From NCBI GenBank assembly GCA_030605675.1, contig JAUWHV010000129.1:1-11745 (forward strand): a stretch of DNA of 11,745 bases, written 5' to 3'. Origin of the DNA: Deltaproteobacteria bacterium. Its GTDB lineage: Bacteria; Desulfobacterota; Dissulfuribacteria; Dissulfuribacterales; UBA3076. A program made the position numbers and the translations under genes. Numbering within the stretch: the first letter of the stretch is position 1; the number at the start of each line of letters is the position of its first letter. The notes under the pieces were generated by a model. That model saw nothing but the letters and a program-made list of their open reading frames with translations, was not told where the DNA came from and made no database searches. This document shows positions 1-5,321 of the stretch, in pieces.

Positions 1-1089
1 TCTTTGGGCATAATGCCTTACATCAGCGCCTCCATCATTATTCAGCTCCTTACAGTAGCCATCCCGCACCTTGAGGCATTAAAAAAGGAAGGTGAGGCAG
101 GAAGAAAGAAGATCAGCCAGTATACCAGGTATGGTACAGTGGGCTTGAGCATTATTCAGGGGCTTGGGATAGCCATTACTCTTGAGAGTCTGACATCTCC
201 GGGTGGTGCTCCGGTCGTAGCAGTGCCCGGCTGGCCTTTTCGGCTCTTAAGTGCTCTGACCTTTATGTCAGGGACGGTATTTCTGATGTGGCTCGGAGAG
301 CAGATTACGGAAAGAGGTGTTGGTAATGGTATTTCTCTGATTATTTTCGCCGGCATTGTGGCCAGGATGCCTTCAGCCATGATAGACACGTTCAGTCTGA
401 TGCGTACAGGTGATATACACATGGCTCTAGTTATATTTCTTTTAGTGATGATGGTGGCGGTAATTGGATTTATCTGCTTTATGGAGCGGTCCCACAGGCG
501 TATTCCAGTCCAATACGCCAGGAGAGTAGTGGGGCGAAAGGTATATGGAGGGCAGAGCACCCATCTGCCTTTAAAAGTGAATACTGCAGGAGTAATACCA
601 CCGATTTTTGCGTCGTCTATTATGATGTTTCCTGCAACCATAGCCAATTTTATCCAGGTACCCTGGATGCAGAGCGTAGCTCAGGGTCTGAGACCTGGAA
701 GTTTATTTTATGAGACGATCTTTGTAATGGCCATTATCTTTTTCTGTTATTTTTATACAGCCATGATCTTCAATCCGGTTGATATAGCAGATAATATGAA
801 AAAACATGGGGGTTATGTCCCAGGTCTCAGACCAGGAAGGCGTACTTCTGAATATATTGACAGGGTCCTGACCAGGATTACCCTGATAGGTGCCATTTAT
901 GTTTCCGCGATTTGCGTATTACCAAGCATATTGATTTCAAAGTTAAATGTGCCTTTTTATTTTGGTGGAACGGCCCTTCTGATTGTTGTAGGTGTGGGAA
1001 TGGATACCATGGCTCAAATTGAATCCCATCTTATCACCAGGAGCTACGAAGGGTTTATGAAGGGGGCCAAGTTGAAGGGAAGAAGATAG
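1..1089 (+). CDS. secY: Protein translocase subunit SecY, C-terminal part (5' end outside window)
   Basis: SecY is the channel-forming subunit of the SecYEG translocon in the inner membrane; it moves unfolded proteins across or into the membrane. The frame is open from base 1, and the first residues read SLGIMPYISASIIIQLL, which in E. coli SecY lies near residue 77. About 75 N-terminal residues (first transmembrane helix and plug region) are therefore missing to the left, and about 362 codons remain. Clear family signatures are FLMWLGEQITERGVGNGIS, the basic cytoplasmic loop with STHLPLKVN, FASSIMMFPATIA, and the C-terminal VPFYFGGTALLIVVGVGMD. The tail ends KGAKLKGRR at a TAG stop. No internal TTG or ATG should be taken as the start. 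infA follows after only 31 bases, so adk and map, which often lie between them, are absent here. Confidence 0.97.
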   Translation, partial: SLGIMPYISASIIIQLLTVAIPHLEALKKEGEAGRKKISQYTRYGTVGLSIIQGLGIAITLESLTSPGGAPVVAVPGWPFRLLSALTFMSGTVFLMWLGEQITERGVGNGISLIIFAGIVARMPSAMIDTFSLMRTGDIHMALVIFLLVMMVAVIGFICFMERSHRRIPVQYARRVVGRKVYGGQSTHLPLKVNTAGVIPPIFASSIMMFPATIANFIQVPWMQSVAQGLRPGSLFYETIFVMAIIFFCYFYTAMIFNPVDIADNMKKHGGYVPGLRPGRRTSEYIDRVLTRITLIGAIYVSAICVLPSILISKLNVPFYFGGTALLIVVGVGMDTMAQIESHLITRSYEGFMKGAKLKGRR

Positions 1090-1120
1090 AGTGAATACAA
1101 AAGGAACAAAGGTAAATTAG

Positions 1121-1339
1121 ATGTCCAAAGAAGATGCAATACAGGTTGAGGGAAAGGTGCTTGAAACTTTACCCAATGCCATGTTTCGCGTTGAGCTTGA
1201 AAATGGTCACAAAGTACTTGCACATATTTCAGGTAAGATGCGTATGCACTATATAAAAATATTGCCTGGTGACACAGTGACCGTAGAGCTGTCGCCCTAT
1301 GACCTGTCCAGGGGCCGTGTTGTATATAGGGCCAGATAA
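1121..1339 (+). CDS. infA: Translation initiation factor IF-1
   Basis: IF-1 binds the A site of the 30S subunit during initiation and helps IF-2 and IF-3. The 72-residue product has the usual family length and is one OB-fold (S1-like) domain over its whole length. It shows the classic pattern: EGKVLETLPNAMFRVELENG, then HISGKMRMHYIKILPGD, then SPYDLSRGRVVYR. The ATG at 1121 is preceded by AAAGG at 1108-1112, 8 bases upstream. It sits 31 bases after secY and 56 before rpmJ, so it is probably co-transcribed with both. Confidence 0.97.
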   Translation: MSKEDAIQVEGKVLETLPNAMFRVELENGHKVLAHISGKMRMHYIKILPGDTVTVELSPYDLSRGRVVYRAR

Positions 1340-1395
1340 ATCTTAGTTGCAGAAAAGATTTAATCCTGGTTCTGAAGAACGAAGAGGAATATGCC

Positions 1396-1509
1396 ATGAA
1401 GGTTAAAGCATCAATCAGACGTCGTTGTAAGGACTGCAAAATAATCCGACGCAGAGGCATACTGCGAGTGCTGTGCAAAAATCCAAGGCACAAACAGCGA
1501 CAAGGATAG
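1396..1509 (+). CDS. rpmJ: 50S ribosomal protein L36 (zinc-ribbon type)
   Basis: L36 is the smallest protein of the large ribosomal subunit and binds 23S rRNA. The 37-residue product begins MKVKASIRRRCKDCK and ends NPRHKQRQG, the exact family length. Cys11, Cys14, Cys27 and His32 are all present, so this is the zinc-binding (C+) form. The start at 1396 is fixed by GAGGAA at 1384-1389, 6 bases upstream; the ATG five bases earlier (1391) is out of frame. It lies 19 bases before rpsM, the usual position at the head of the alpha operon. Confidence 0.97.
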   Translation: MKVKASIRRRCKDCKIIRRRGILRVLCKNPRHKQRQG

Positions 1510-1528
1510 CTAGCTAGGGGGTTGATCT

Positions 1529-1903
1529 GTGGCAAGAATTGCAGGTGTTGAGCTGCCAAAGAACAAGAGGCTGGAGATTGCGCTCACATATATTTATGGG
1601 ATTGGACGTACAACTGCCCAACAAATTCTGGATAAGGCAGAAATTGACAGAAACAAAAAATCCGATGATTTGACGGATCAAGATATCACGTCGCTACGGA
1701 AGACTATCGATGCCGACTATAAGGTGGAGGGAGATCTTCGTAGAGAGGTGTCGTTGAACATCAAGCGATTGATGGATTTTGGCAGTTATCGGGGACTTAG
1801 ACATCGTAGAGGACTTCCGGTTAATGGACAGCGTACCAAAACAAATGCTCGTACGCGAAAGGGTCCCAGGCGCTCAGTAGTCAAAAAGAAGAGAAGAGTT
1901 TAG
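1529..1903 (+). CDS. rpsM: 30S ribosomal protein S13
   Basis: S13 is in the head of the small subunit and contacts the large subunit and the P-site tRNA. The 124-residue product starts with GTG (read as Met) followed by ARIAGVELPKNKR, and has the helix-two-turn-helix core IYGIGRTTAQQIL and the strongly conserved stretch LMDFGSYRGLRHRRGLPV followed by GQRTKTNARTRKGPRR. The lysine- and arginine-rich tail (VVKKKRRV) is typical. An AGGGGG at 1516-1521 lies 7 bases upstream of the GTG. It is the first gene of the classic alpha operon order S13-S11-S4-alpha-L17; the rpsK start codon follows after 19 bases. Confidence 0.97.
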   Translation: MARIAGVELPKNKRLEIALTYIYGIGRTTAQQILDKAEIDRNKKSDDLTDQDITSLRKTIDADYKVEGDLRREVSLNIKRLMDFGSYRGLRHRRGLPVNGQRTKTNARTRKGPRRSVVKKKRRV

Positions 1904-1922
1904 TAACGGAGGGCGGAGTAAT

Positions 1923-2309
1923 ATGGCATCACCGAGAAGAGGTGGCCGAAAAGAAAAGAAGAATGTGCCGGAAGGTATTGTGCACATACGATCTACTTTT
2001 AATAATACTATAATAAATATAACTGATAAACAGGGGAATACAATTTCCTGGTCAAGTGCAGGGACCCAGGGTTTTAAGGGTTCGAGGAAAGGCACTCCGT
2101 TTGCCGCCCAGGTAGCGGCTGAAAACGCTGTAAGAAAAGCAGCAGACCAGGGCATGAGAAGTGTTGAAGTACATCTCAAGGGACCAGGTTCCGGAAGAGA
2201 GGCAGCAGTGCGGGCCCTCCAAATAGCAGGATTTAAAATCTCAGTTATTCGAGACGTAACATCAATACCTCATAATGGTTGCAGATCTCCAAAGAGACGA
2301 AGAGTATAG
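1923..2309 (+). CDS. rpsK: 30S ribosomal protein S11
   Basis: S11 forms part of the small-subunit platform near the E site. The product has 128 residues, the normal length, with a basic N-terminus (MASPRRGGRKEKK) and the family core VHIRSTFNNTIINITD, GFKGSRKGTPFAAQ and VHLKGPGSGREAAVRAL. The C-terminus reads PHNGCRSPKRRRV, where the usual sequence has Pro-Pro; residue 122 is Ser. The ATG at 1923 has GGAGGG at 1908-1913 upstream. After the TAG at 2307-2309 the operon is interrupted by a 251-base gap with a structured repeat before rpsD. Confidence 0.97.
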   Translation: MASPRRGGRKEKKNVPEGIVHIRSTFNNTIINITDKQGNTISWSSAGTQGFKGSRKGTPFAAQVAAENAVRKAADQGMRSVEVHLKGPGSGREAAVRALQIAGFKISVIRDVTSIPHNGCRSPKRRRV

Positions 2310-2320
2310 GACTGCAAATG

Positions 2321-2515
2321 AGCGATTAGCCTTTAGCGGTTAGCTATTAGTTTAATGATTACAGAATGTTTTGCTATTACAAACTTTTACCCTGTTGAAT
2401 GCAGCTTCGCTGCCCCCTTTTGGGGATTCAAACAGGGTGAACCCGTTGGGTGTTATTTCTAGTTAACGTAATGCCTTTTTCAAAGTTAAACGCTAATGGC
2501 TAACAGCTAATTGCT
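2321..2515 (+). repeat. MITE-like structured element bounded by inverted heptad arrays
   Basis: The rpsK-rpsD gap (2310-2560) is mostly filled by this element. The left end is four tandem heptads of the form AGCNNTT (2321-2348: AGCGATT, AGCCTTT, AGCGGTT, AGCTATT). The right end is four tandem heptads of the form AANNGCT (2488-2515: AAACGCT, AATGGCT, AACAGCT, AATTGCT). The two ends are reverse complements at the five fixed positions of every heptad, so they form a 28-bp imperfect terminal inverted repeat. The centre holds a three-way-junction sequence (2389-2438) and a small hairpin ACCC-GTT-GGGT (2441-2451). There is no coding capacity. I infer a small non-autonomous element or a regulatory leader for rpsD; no target-site duplication is obvious. 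Confidence 0.6.
2389..2438 (+). other. Predicted three-way junction (P1, P2, P3 with no unpaired junction bases)
   Basis: Three helices abut exactly. P1 pairs 2389-2400 (ACCCTGTTGAAT) with 2426-2438 (ATTCAAACAGGGT): 12 pairs with one bulged A. P2 is GCAGC-TTC-GCTGC at 2401-2413. P3 is CCCC-TTTT-GGGG at 2414-2425. Every base from 2389 to 2438 is in a stem, a loop or the one bulge. The pairing is read directly from the sequence. Whether it forms in RNA, in single-stranded DNA, or as a cruciform is inference. No U-run follows, so it is not an intrinsic terminator. Confidence 0.65.
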
Positions 2516-2560
2516 TATCTTAGATTATTTATATGTTTCCAAGTTACCGGAGGAAGTGTT

Positions 2561-3187
2561 TTGGCTAGATATACAGGACCACGATGTCGCTTGTGTCGCA
2601 GAGAGGGTTGCAAACTTTTTCTTAAGGGAGACAGGTGTTATTCAGATAAGTGTGCCTTTGAAAAGCGCAGTTATGTGCCGGGAGAACATGGACAGGGCCG
2701 GATAAAAGTTTCTGACTATGGGATTCGGTTGAGAGAGAAACAGCGGGTTCGGCGTATGTATGGATTGCAGGAGGCACAATTCAGGAGTTATTTTGATAAA
2801 GCTGATCGTCAAAAGGGGGTCACCGGTACTAATCTTCTAGTACTCCTGGAAAGACGTCTTGACGGCGTAGTTTATCGCCTTGGCTTTGCTGAGTCCAGAT
2901 CACAGGCCCGTCAGTTAGTCCGTCATGGACATTTCCTCATAAATGGGAAAAAAGTGGACATACCGTCGTTTTTGGTAAAGCAGGGAGACGAAATCAAGGT
3001 AACAGAGAAGAGCAAATCCATAGCTCCACTCAAACAGGCACTGGGAGCAATTGCCCGCAGGGGTGTGCCTGAGTGGCTGGAACTGGATGAGGATAAGTTG
3101 CAGGGGACAGTGAAGGCAATGCCTGAACGAGGACACATAACTATGCCCATTCAGGAACAACTAATAGTTGAATTCTACTCTAAGTAA
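2561..3187 (+). CDS. rpsD: 30S ribosomal protein S4 (zinc-site form)
   Basis: S4 binds 16S rRNA early in assembly, and in several bacteria it also represses translation of its own operon. The 208-residue product starts with TTG (read as Met): ARYTGPRCRLCRREGCK. Cys9, Cys12, Cys26 and Cys31 match the N-terminal metal-binding cysteines of the Thermus-type S4; Cys17 is extra. The S4 RNA-binding domain spans roughly residues 96-160 (LLERRLDGVVYRLGFAESRSQARQ, then VRHGHFLINGKKVD). The C-terminus ends EQLIVEFYSK, as usual. The TTG start is supported by GGAGGA at 2549-2554, 6 bases upstream, and by alignment of the N-terminus. It follows the heptad-bounded element; rpoA is 82 bases downstream. Confidence 0.97.
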   Translation: MARYTGPRCRLCRREGCKLFLKGDRCYSDKCAFEKRSYVPGEHGQGRIKVSDYGIRLREKQRVRRMYGLQEAQFRSYFDKADRQKGVTGTNLLVLLERRLDGVVYRLGFAESRSQARQLVRHGHFLINGKKVDIPSFLVKQGDEIKVTEKSKSIAPLKQALGAIARRGVPEWLELDEDKLQGTVKAMPERGHITMPIQEQLIVEFYSK

Positions 3188-3218
3188 TAACCTGTGATAC
3201 TGCTGACCCTAAAGATAA

Positions 3219-3247
3219 TTTAGAGCAAAAGAATTGAATTATATTAT
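3219..3247 (+). promoter_or_regulatory. Weak sigma70-like promoter candidate ahead of rpoA
   Basis: TTTAGA (3219-3224, 4 of 6 matches to TTGACA), a 17-base spacer and TATTAT (3242-3247, 5 of 6 matches to TATAAT) lie in the 82-base rpsD-rpoA gap. It could supply extra rpoA-rplQ transcripts. AT-rich spacers give such matches by chance, so confidence is low. Confidence 0.25.
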
Positions 3248-3269
3248 ATCCGGAGTTCAAGAGGCTTAG

Positions 3270-4331
3270 ATGGACAATATGACTGCTGAACAGACTCCAT
3301 ACTATCGCAACTGGCGGGAATTAATTCGTCCCAAGAGGCTTGAAGTTAATAGTGCAACACACACAGGGTTTTATGGCAAATTCAGTTGTGAGCCTCTGGA
3401 GAGAGGCTACGGCACCACACTGGGTAACACCTTGCGACGTGTGCTCTTGTCTTCTCTACAAGGGGCTGCGATTATTTCCGTAAAAATAGAAGGTGTGTTG
3501 CACGAACTGGGAACCATAACAGGAGTAATTGAAGACGTAACAGATATTATTCTTAATTTGAAGGGTGTGCGCCTGAAGATTTTCAAGGATGAAGAAAAGG
3601 CCCTGATATTGGAAAAACAAGGGCCGGGAGAAGTGCGTGCCGAGGATTTAATTGCTCCACATGGTGGAGTTGAGATACTGAATCCCGATCATCATATTGC
3701 CACATTGACGGAAGATGGTGAATTACGGATGGAAATGGTGGCTACATGGGGCAAGGGATACGTCTCTGCTGAAAGCAATAAGGATCCGGATCAGCCAATA
3801 GGTACTATAGCTATAGATGCTCTGTTTTCGCCGGTGCAGAAGGTTAGTTTTGTTGTTACGAAAGCTCGTGTTGGTCAGGTGACCGACTATGACAAGTTGA
3901 CCATGGAGGTCTTGACCGATGGTACAGTCCTTCCTGAGGACGCCATGGCTTATGCCGCAAAGATTCTGAAGGATCAATTTGCGGTGTTTATTAACTTTGA
4001 CGAGAAGGAGGAGTCTGAAGAGGAAAAGCTCTCTTCTGATTTTGAAGGCAAGCTCGAATATCTGAACCGGAAAATTGATGAACTGGAATTTTCCGTACGC
4101 TCGGCCAATTGTCTCAAAAATGCAAATATATACTACATTGGTGAGCTGGTACAAAAAACAGAGCAAGAGATGCTCAAGACAAAAAATTTTGGCCGGAAAT
4201 CTTTACAAGAGATCCAGGAAAACCTCGATGGCATGGGATTACATCTGGGGATGAAGCTTCAGGGGTGGAGCCAGCCCAAGAAAACAGATGAGGAAGAAAA
4301 AAATACTGAAGAAAAAGAAGGTGATGAGTAA
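3270..4331 (+). CDS. rpoA: DNA-directed RNA polymerase subunit alpha
   Basis: The alpha subunit dimerises to nucleate RNA polymerase assembly, and its C-terminal domain binds UP elements and activators. The 353-residue product has the N-terminal domain at about 10-240, with LERGYGTTLGNTLRRVLLSSL and the ITDYDKLT-like segment VTDYDKLTMEVLTDG. The C-terminal domain at about 270-333 has VRSANCLKNANIYYIGELV; Arg277 and Asn280 correspond to the DNA-contacting Arg265 and Asn268 of E. coli. E. coli alpha has 329 residues; here an acidic tail of about 20 residues follows the C-terminal domain (KKTDEEEKNTEEKEGDE). The ATG at 3270 follows GAGG at 3261-3264; a second ATG at 3279 is possible. The TAA overlaps the rplQ ATG (TAATG), which suggests translational coupling. 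Confidence 0.97.
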   Translation: MDNMTAEQTPYYRNWRELIRPKRLEVNSATHTGFYGKFSCEPLERGYGTTLGNTLRRVLLSSLQGAAIISVKIEGVLHELGTITGVIEDVTDIILNLKGVRLKIFKDEEKALILEKQGPGEVRAEDLIAPHGGVEILNPDHHIATLTEDGELRMEMVATWGKGYVSAESNKDPDQPIGTIAIDALFSPVQKVSFVVTKARVGQVTDYDKLTMEVLTDGTVLPEDAMAYAAKILKDQFAVFINFDEKEESEEEKLSSDFEGKLEYLNRKIDELEFSVRSANCLKNANIYYIGELVQKTEQEMLKTKNFGRKSLQEIQENLDGMGLHLGMKLQGWSQPKKTDEEEKNTEEKEGDE

Positions 4332-5014
4332 TGAGGCACCGAAGAAGGACGCATAGACTGGGGTGTAAGACAGCTCATCGTAAGGCGATGCTCGGGAATA
4401 TGGTAACATCGCTGATAGAGCATGGTCGAATTGTCACAACAGTTCCGAGGGCCAAAGAGGTCAGGCGTGTGGCTGACAAAATGGTTACTTTGGCAAAAAG
4501 ATCGAGTCTCCATGCAAGGCGTCAGGCATTTTCAGTCATACGTGATCGAAAAGTCGTTTCAAAGCTTTTTGATAAGTGGGGGCAGGAATTTGCCGATCGA
4601 AATGGTGGTTATACCAGGATAGTAAGGATAGGCCCACGAAGGGGAGATGCTGCCATGATGTCTATTGTGGAACTGGTCACCGACTCCCTGGAGAAGCCCA
4701 AGCCTCAACGTAAGCCTCAAAAGGTGGTATCTGCTGAATCCGTGATACCGCAGGCTGCTCCGGCGTCTGCGGATAAGCCGGAAGGCATGAAAGGGGAGGA
4801 TGGCCCTGCTGAGGAAACCCGAATCAGTGAGGAGGCATCTGTCGCTGAGGCTGGAATCGTAGAGGAAAAAACCGCCACCGGGGTTGAGGCCGTAGAAGAA
4901 GAGGCAAACGAGGAGTCCGAAGTCACCGGCAATAAGACTTCCGAGGTGGATGTTGATTCAAAAGAGATGGGAGCAAAAGAGGAGGAAAAGGGCGTAGAGA
5001 CAGATAAAACTTGA
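4331..5014 (+). CDS. rplQ: 50S ribosomal protein L17 with long acidic C-terminal extension
   Basis: L17 is a large-subunit protein near the exit-tunnel side. Residues 1 to about 118 are a complete L17 domain: MRHRRRTHRLGCKTAHRKAM, LIEHGRIVTTVPRAKEVRR, and GGYTRIVRIGPRRGDAA. The family is typically 115-130 residues long; this protein has 227. From about residue 121 a low-complexity tail rich in Glu, Ala, Val and Lys follows, with about 29 acidic and 14 basic residues in 107. It starts with a Lys/Pro stretch (EKPKPQRKPQ) and then turns acidic, and looks disordered. The frame is open throughout with no sign of a frameshift, so the tail seems genuine rather than a misread stop. It is the last gene of the alpha operon and overlaps rpoA by one base; a strong hairpin begins 8 bases after the stop. 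Confidence 0.95.
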   Translation: MRHRRRTHRLGCKTAHRKAMLGNMVTSLIEHGRIVTTVPRAKEVRRVADKMVTLAKRSSLHARRQAFSVIRDRKVVSKLFDKWGQEFADRNGGYTRIVRIGPRRGDAAMMSIVELVTDSLEKPKPQRKPQKVVSAESVIPQAAPASADKPEGMKGEDGPAEETRISEEASVAEAGIVEEKTATGVEAVEEEANEESEVTGNKTSEVDVDSKEMGAKEEEKGVETDKT

Positions 5015-5021
5015 TTCGGCC

Positions 5022-5069
5022 GTAAGCGTTCACAGGGCACCGCATCTGCAGCACCCTGTAAACGCTTAC
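5022..5069 (+). repeat. Long inverted repeat after rplQ, built from a 12-base motif
   Basis: GTAAGCGTT (5022-5030) pairs with AACGCTTAC (5061-5069), and ACAGGG (5032-5037) pairs with CCCTGT (5054-5059), with one C/A mismatch between: 15 pairs in all. The 16-base loop contains a small GCA/TGC pairing. No T-run follows, so it is not a standard intrinsic terminator. Its arms are variants of GTGAACGCTTAC, the same 12-mer that ends the dispersed repeat at 5108-5119. It may protect the 3' end of the rplQ mRNA or be part of a compound repeat. Confidence 0.7.
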
Positions 5070-5075
5070 AGTTCG

Positions 5076-5124
5076 GTGGGTTGCGATAAAACGGGCGTTG
5101 TAATCCCGTGAACGCTTACAAAAA
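5076..5124 (+). repeat. 49-base dispersed repeat, copy 1 (upstream of ilvB)
   Basis: It begins GTGGGTTGCGATAAAACGGG and ends CCCGTGAACGCTTACAAAAA. It matches 10079-10127 at 47 of 49 positions; the differences are A/G at position 11 and C/G at position 40. Inside, ACGGG and CCCGT can pair around a 9-base loop. It has no coding sense and lies 198 bases ahead of the ilvB start. It could be a small mobile repeat, or a shared control site, since both copies precede branched-chain amino acid genes. Confidence 0.85.
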
Positions 5125-5143
5125 TATATTGCATTTGGTGTTG

Positions 5144-5149
5144 TATAAT
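5144..5149 (+). promoter_or_regulatory. Isolated perfect -10 hexamer
   Basis: TATAAT at 5144-5149 matches the sigma70 -10 consensus exactly, but no good -35 box stands 16-18 bases upstream, where the sequence is A-rich. A transcript from here would meet the terminator at 5171 after about 15 bases, so any RNA would be about 50 bases long. It may be a chance match. Confidence 0.2.
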
Positions 5150-5170
5150 ATGCCATGAATGAGGTTGATT

Positions 5171-5207
5171 GCCCTCAGAACTGCAAGTTCTGAGGGCATT
5201 ATTTGTT
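5171..5207 (+). terminator. Intrinsic terminator between rplQ and ilvB
   Basis: GCCCTCAGAACT (5171-5182) and AGTTCTGAGGGC (5186-5197) form a perfect 12-bp stem with a GCA loop, followed by ATTATTTGTT. This is the strongest intrinsic terminator in the window, and it probably ends the ribosomal-protein/rpoA operon. It lies upstream of the likely ilvB promoter, so it would not attenuate transcripts starting there. Confidence 0.85.
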
Positions 5208-5237
5208 GAGAAAGCCGTCTAAAAAAGATTAACTTTA

Positions 5238-5266
5238 TTGACAACGTAAAAACAGGGTAATAAGCT
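5238..5266 (+). promoter_or_regulatory. Likely sigma70-type promoter of the ilv operon
   Basis: A perfect TTGACA (5238-5243) is followed after 17 bases by TAAGCT (5261-5266), which keeps the key T, A and final T of the -10 box. An alternative -10, TAATAA (5258-5263), has only a 14-base spacer. It lies just after the terminator in AT-rich sequence. Transcription would start near 5273, giving a leader of about 50 bases. Confidence 0.5.
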
Positions 5267-5321
5267 TTAAAAACTACCTTGAGCTCCTAACTTAATTCTA
5301 TTGCTAACAGGGGTAAAGTAC

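Larger units (their letters stand above)
5015..5321. other. 307-base intergenic region between rplQ and ilvB
   Basis: This is the longest gap in the window and has no credible gene. In order it holds a long hairpin (5022-5069), a 49-base dispersed repeat (5076-5124), an isolated TATAAT (5144-5149), an intrinsic terminator (5171-5207) and the likely ilvB promoter (5238-5266). The only short open frame near the terminator (ATG at 5155, 12 residues, MNEVDCPQNCKF) is not rich in Leu, Ile or Val, so it does not look like a classical attenuation leader peptide. The layout suggests the ribosomal operon ends here and the ilv operon starts independently. Confidence 0.8.

Noticed and set aside
2445..2451. 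GTTGGGT, which fits the integron attC core GTTRRRY
   Set aside because: No matching RYYYAAC partner or attC-type bulged stem lies at a suitable distance, and there is no integrase or cassette context.
2321..2515. CRISPR-like array
   Set aside because: The heptads are contiguous with no spacers, and there are no cas genes.
2511..2705. Short + strand open frame overlapping the start of rpsD
   Set aside because: It is out of frame with S4, starts in the right heptad array and has no family features.
5022..5069. Hairpin after rplQ as an intrinsic terminator
   Set aside because: No T-run follows the stem; the next hairpin at 5171-5197 fits a terminator much better.
5155..5193. Twelve-residue leader peptide frame over the terminator before ilvB
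   Set aside because: It has only one branched-chain residue (Val) and no antiterminator alternative is evident, and the better promoter lies downstream of the terminator, so classical attenuation is not supported.
5301..5321. TTG at 5301 as the ilvB start
   Set aside because: The seven extra residues look unconserved, and AGGGG at 5309-5313 is well placed for the ATG at 5322.
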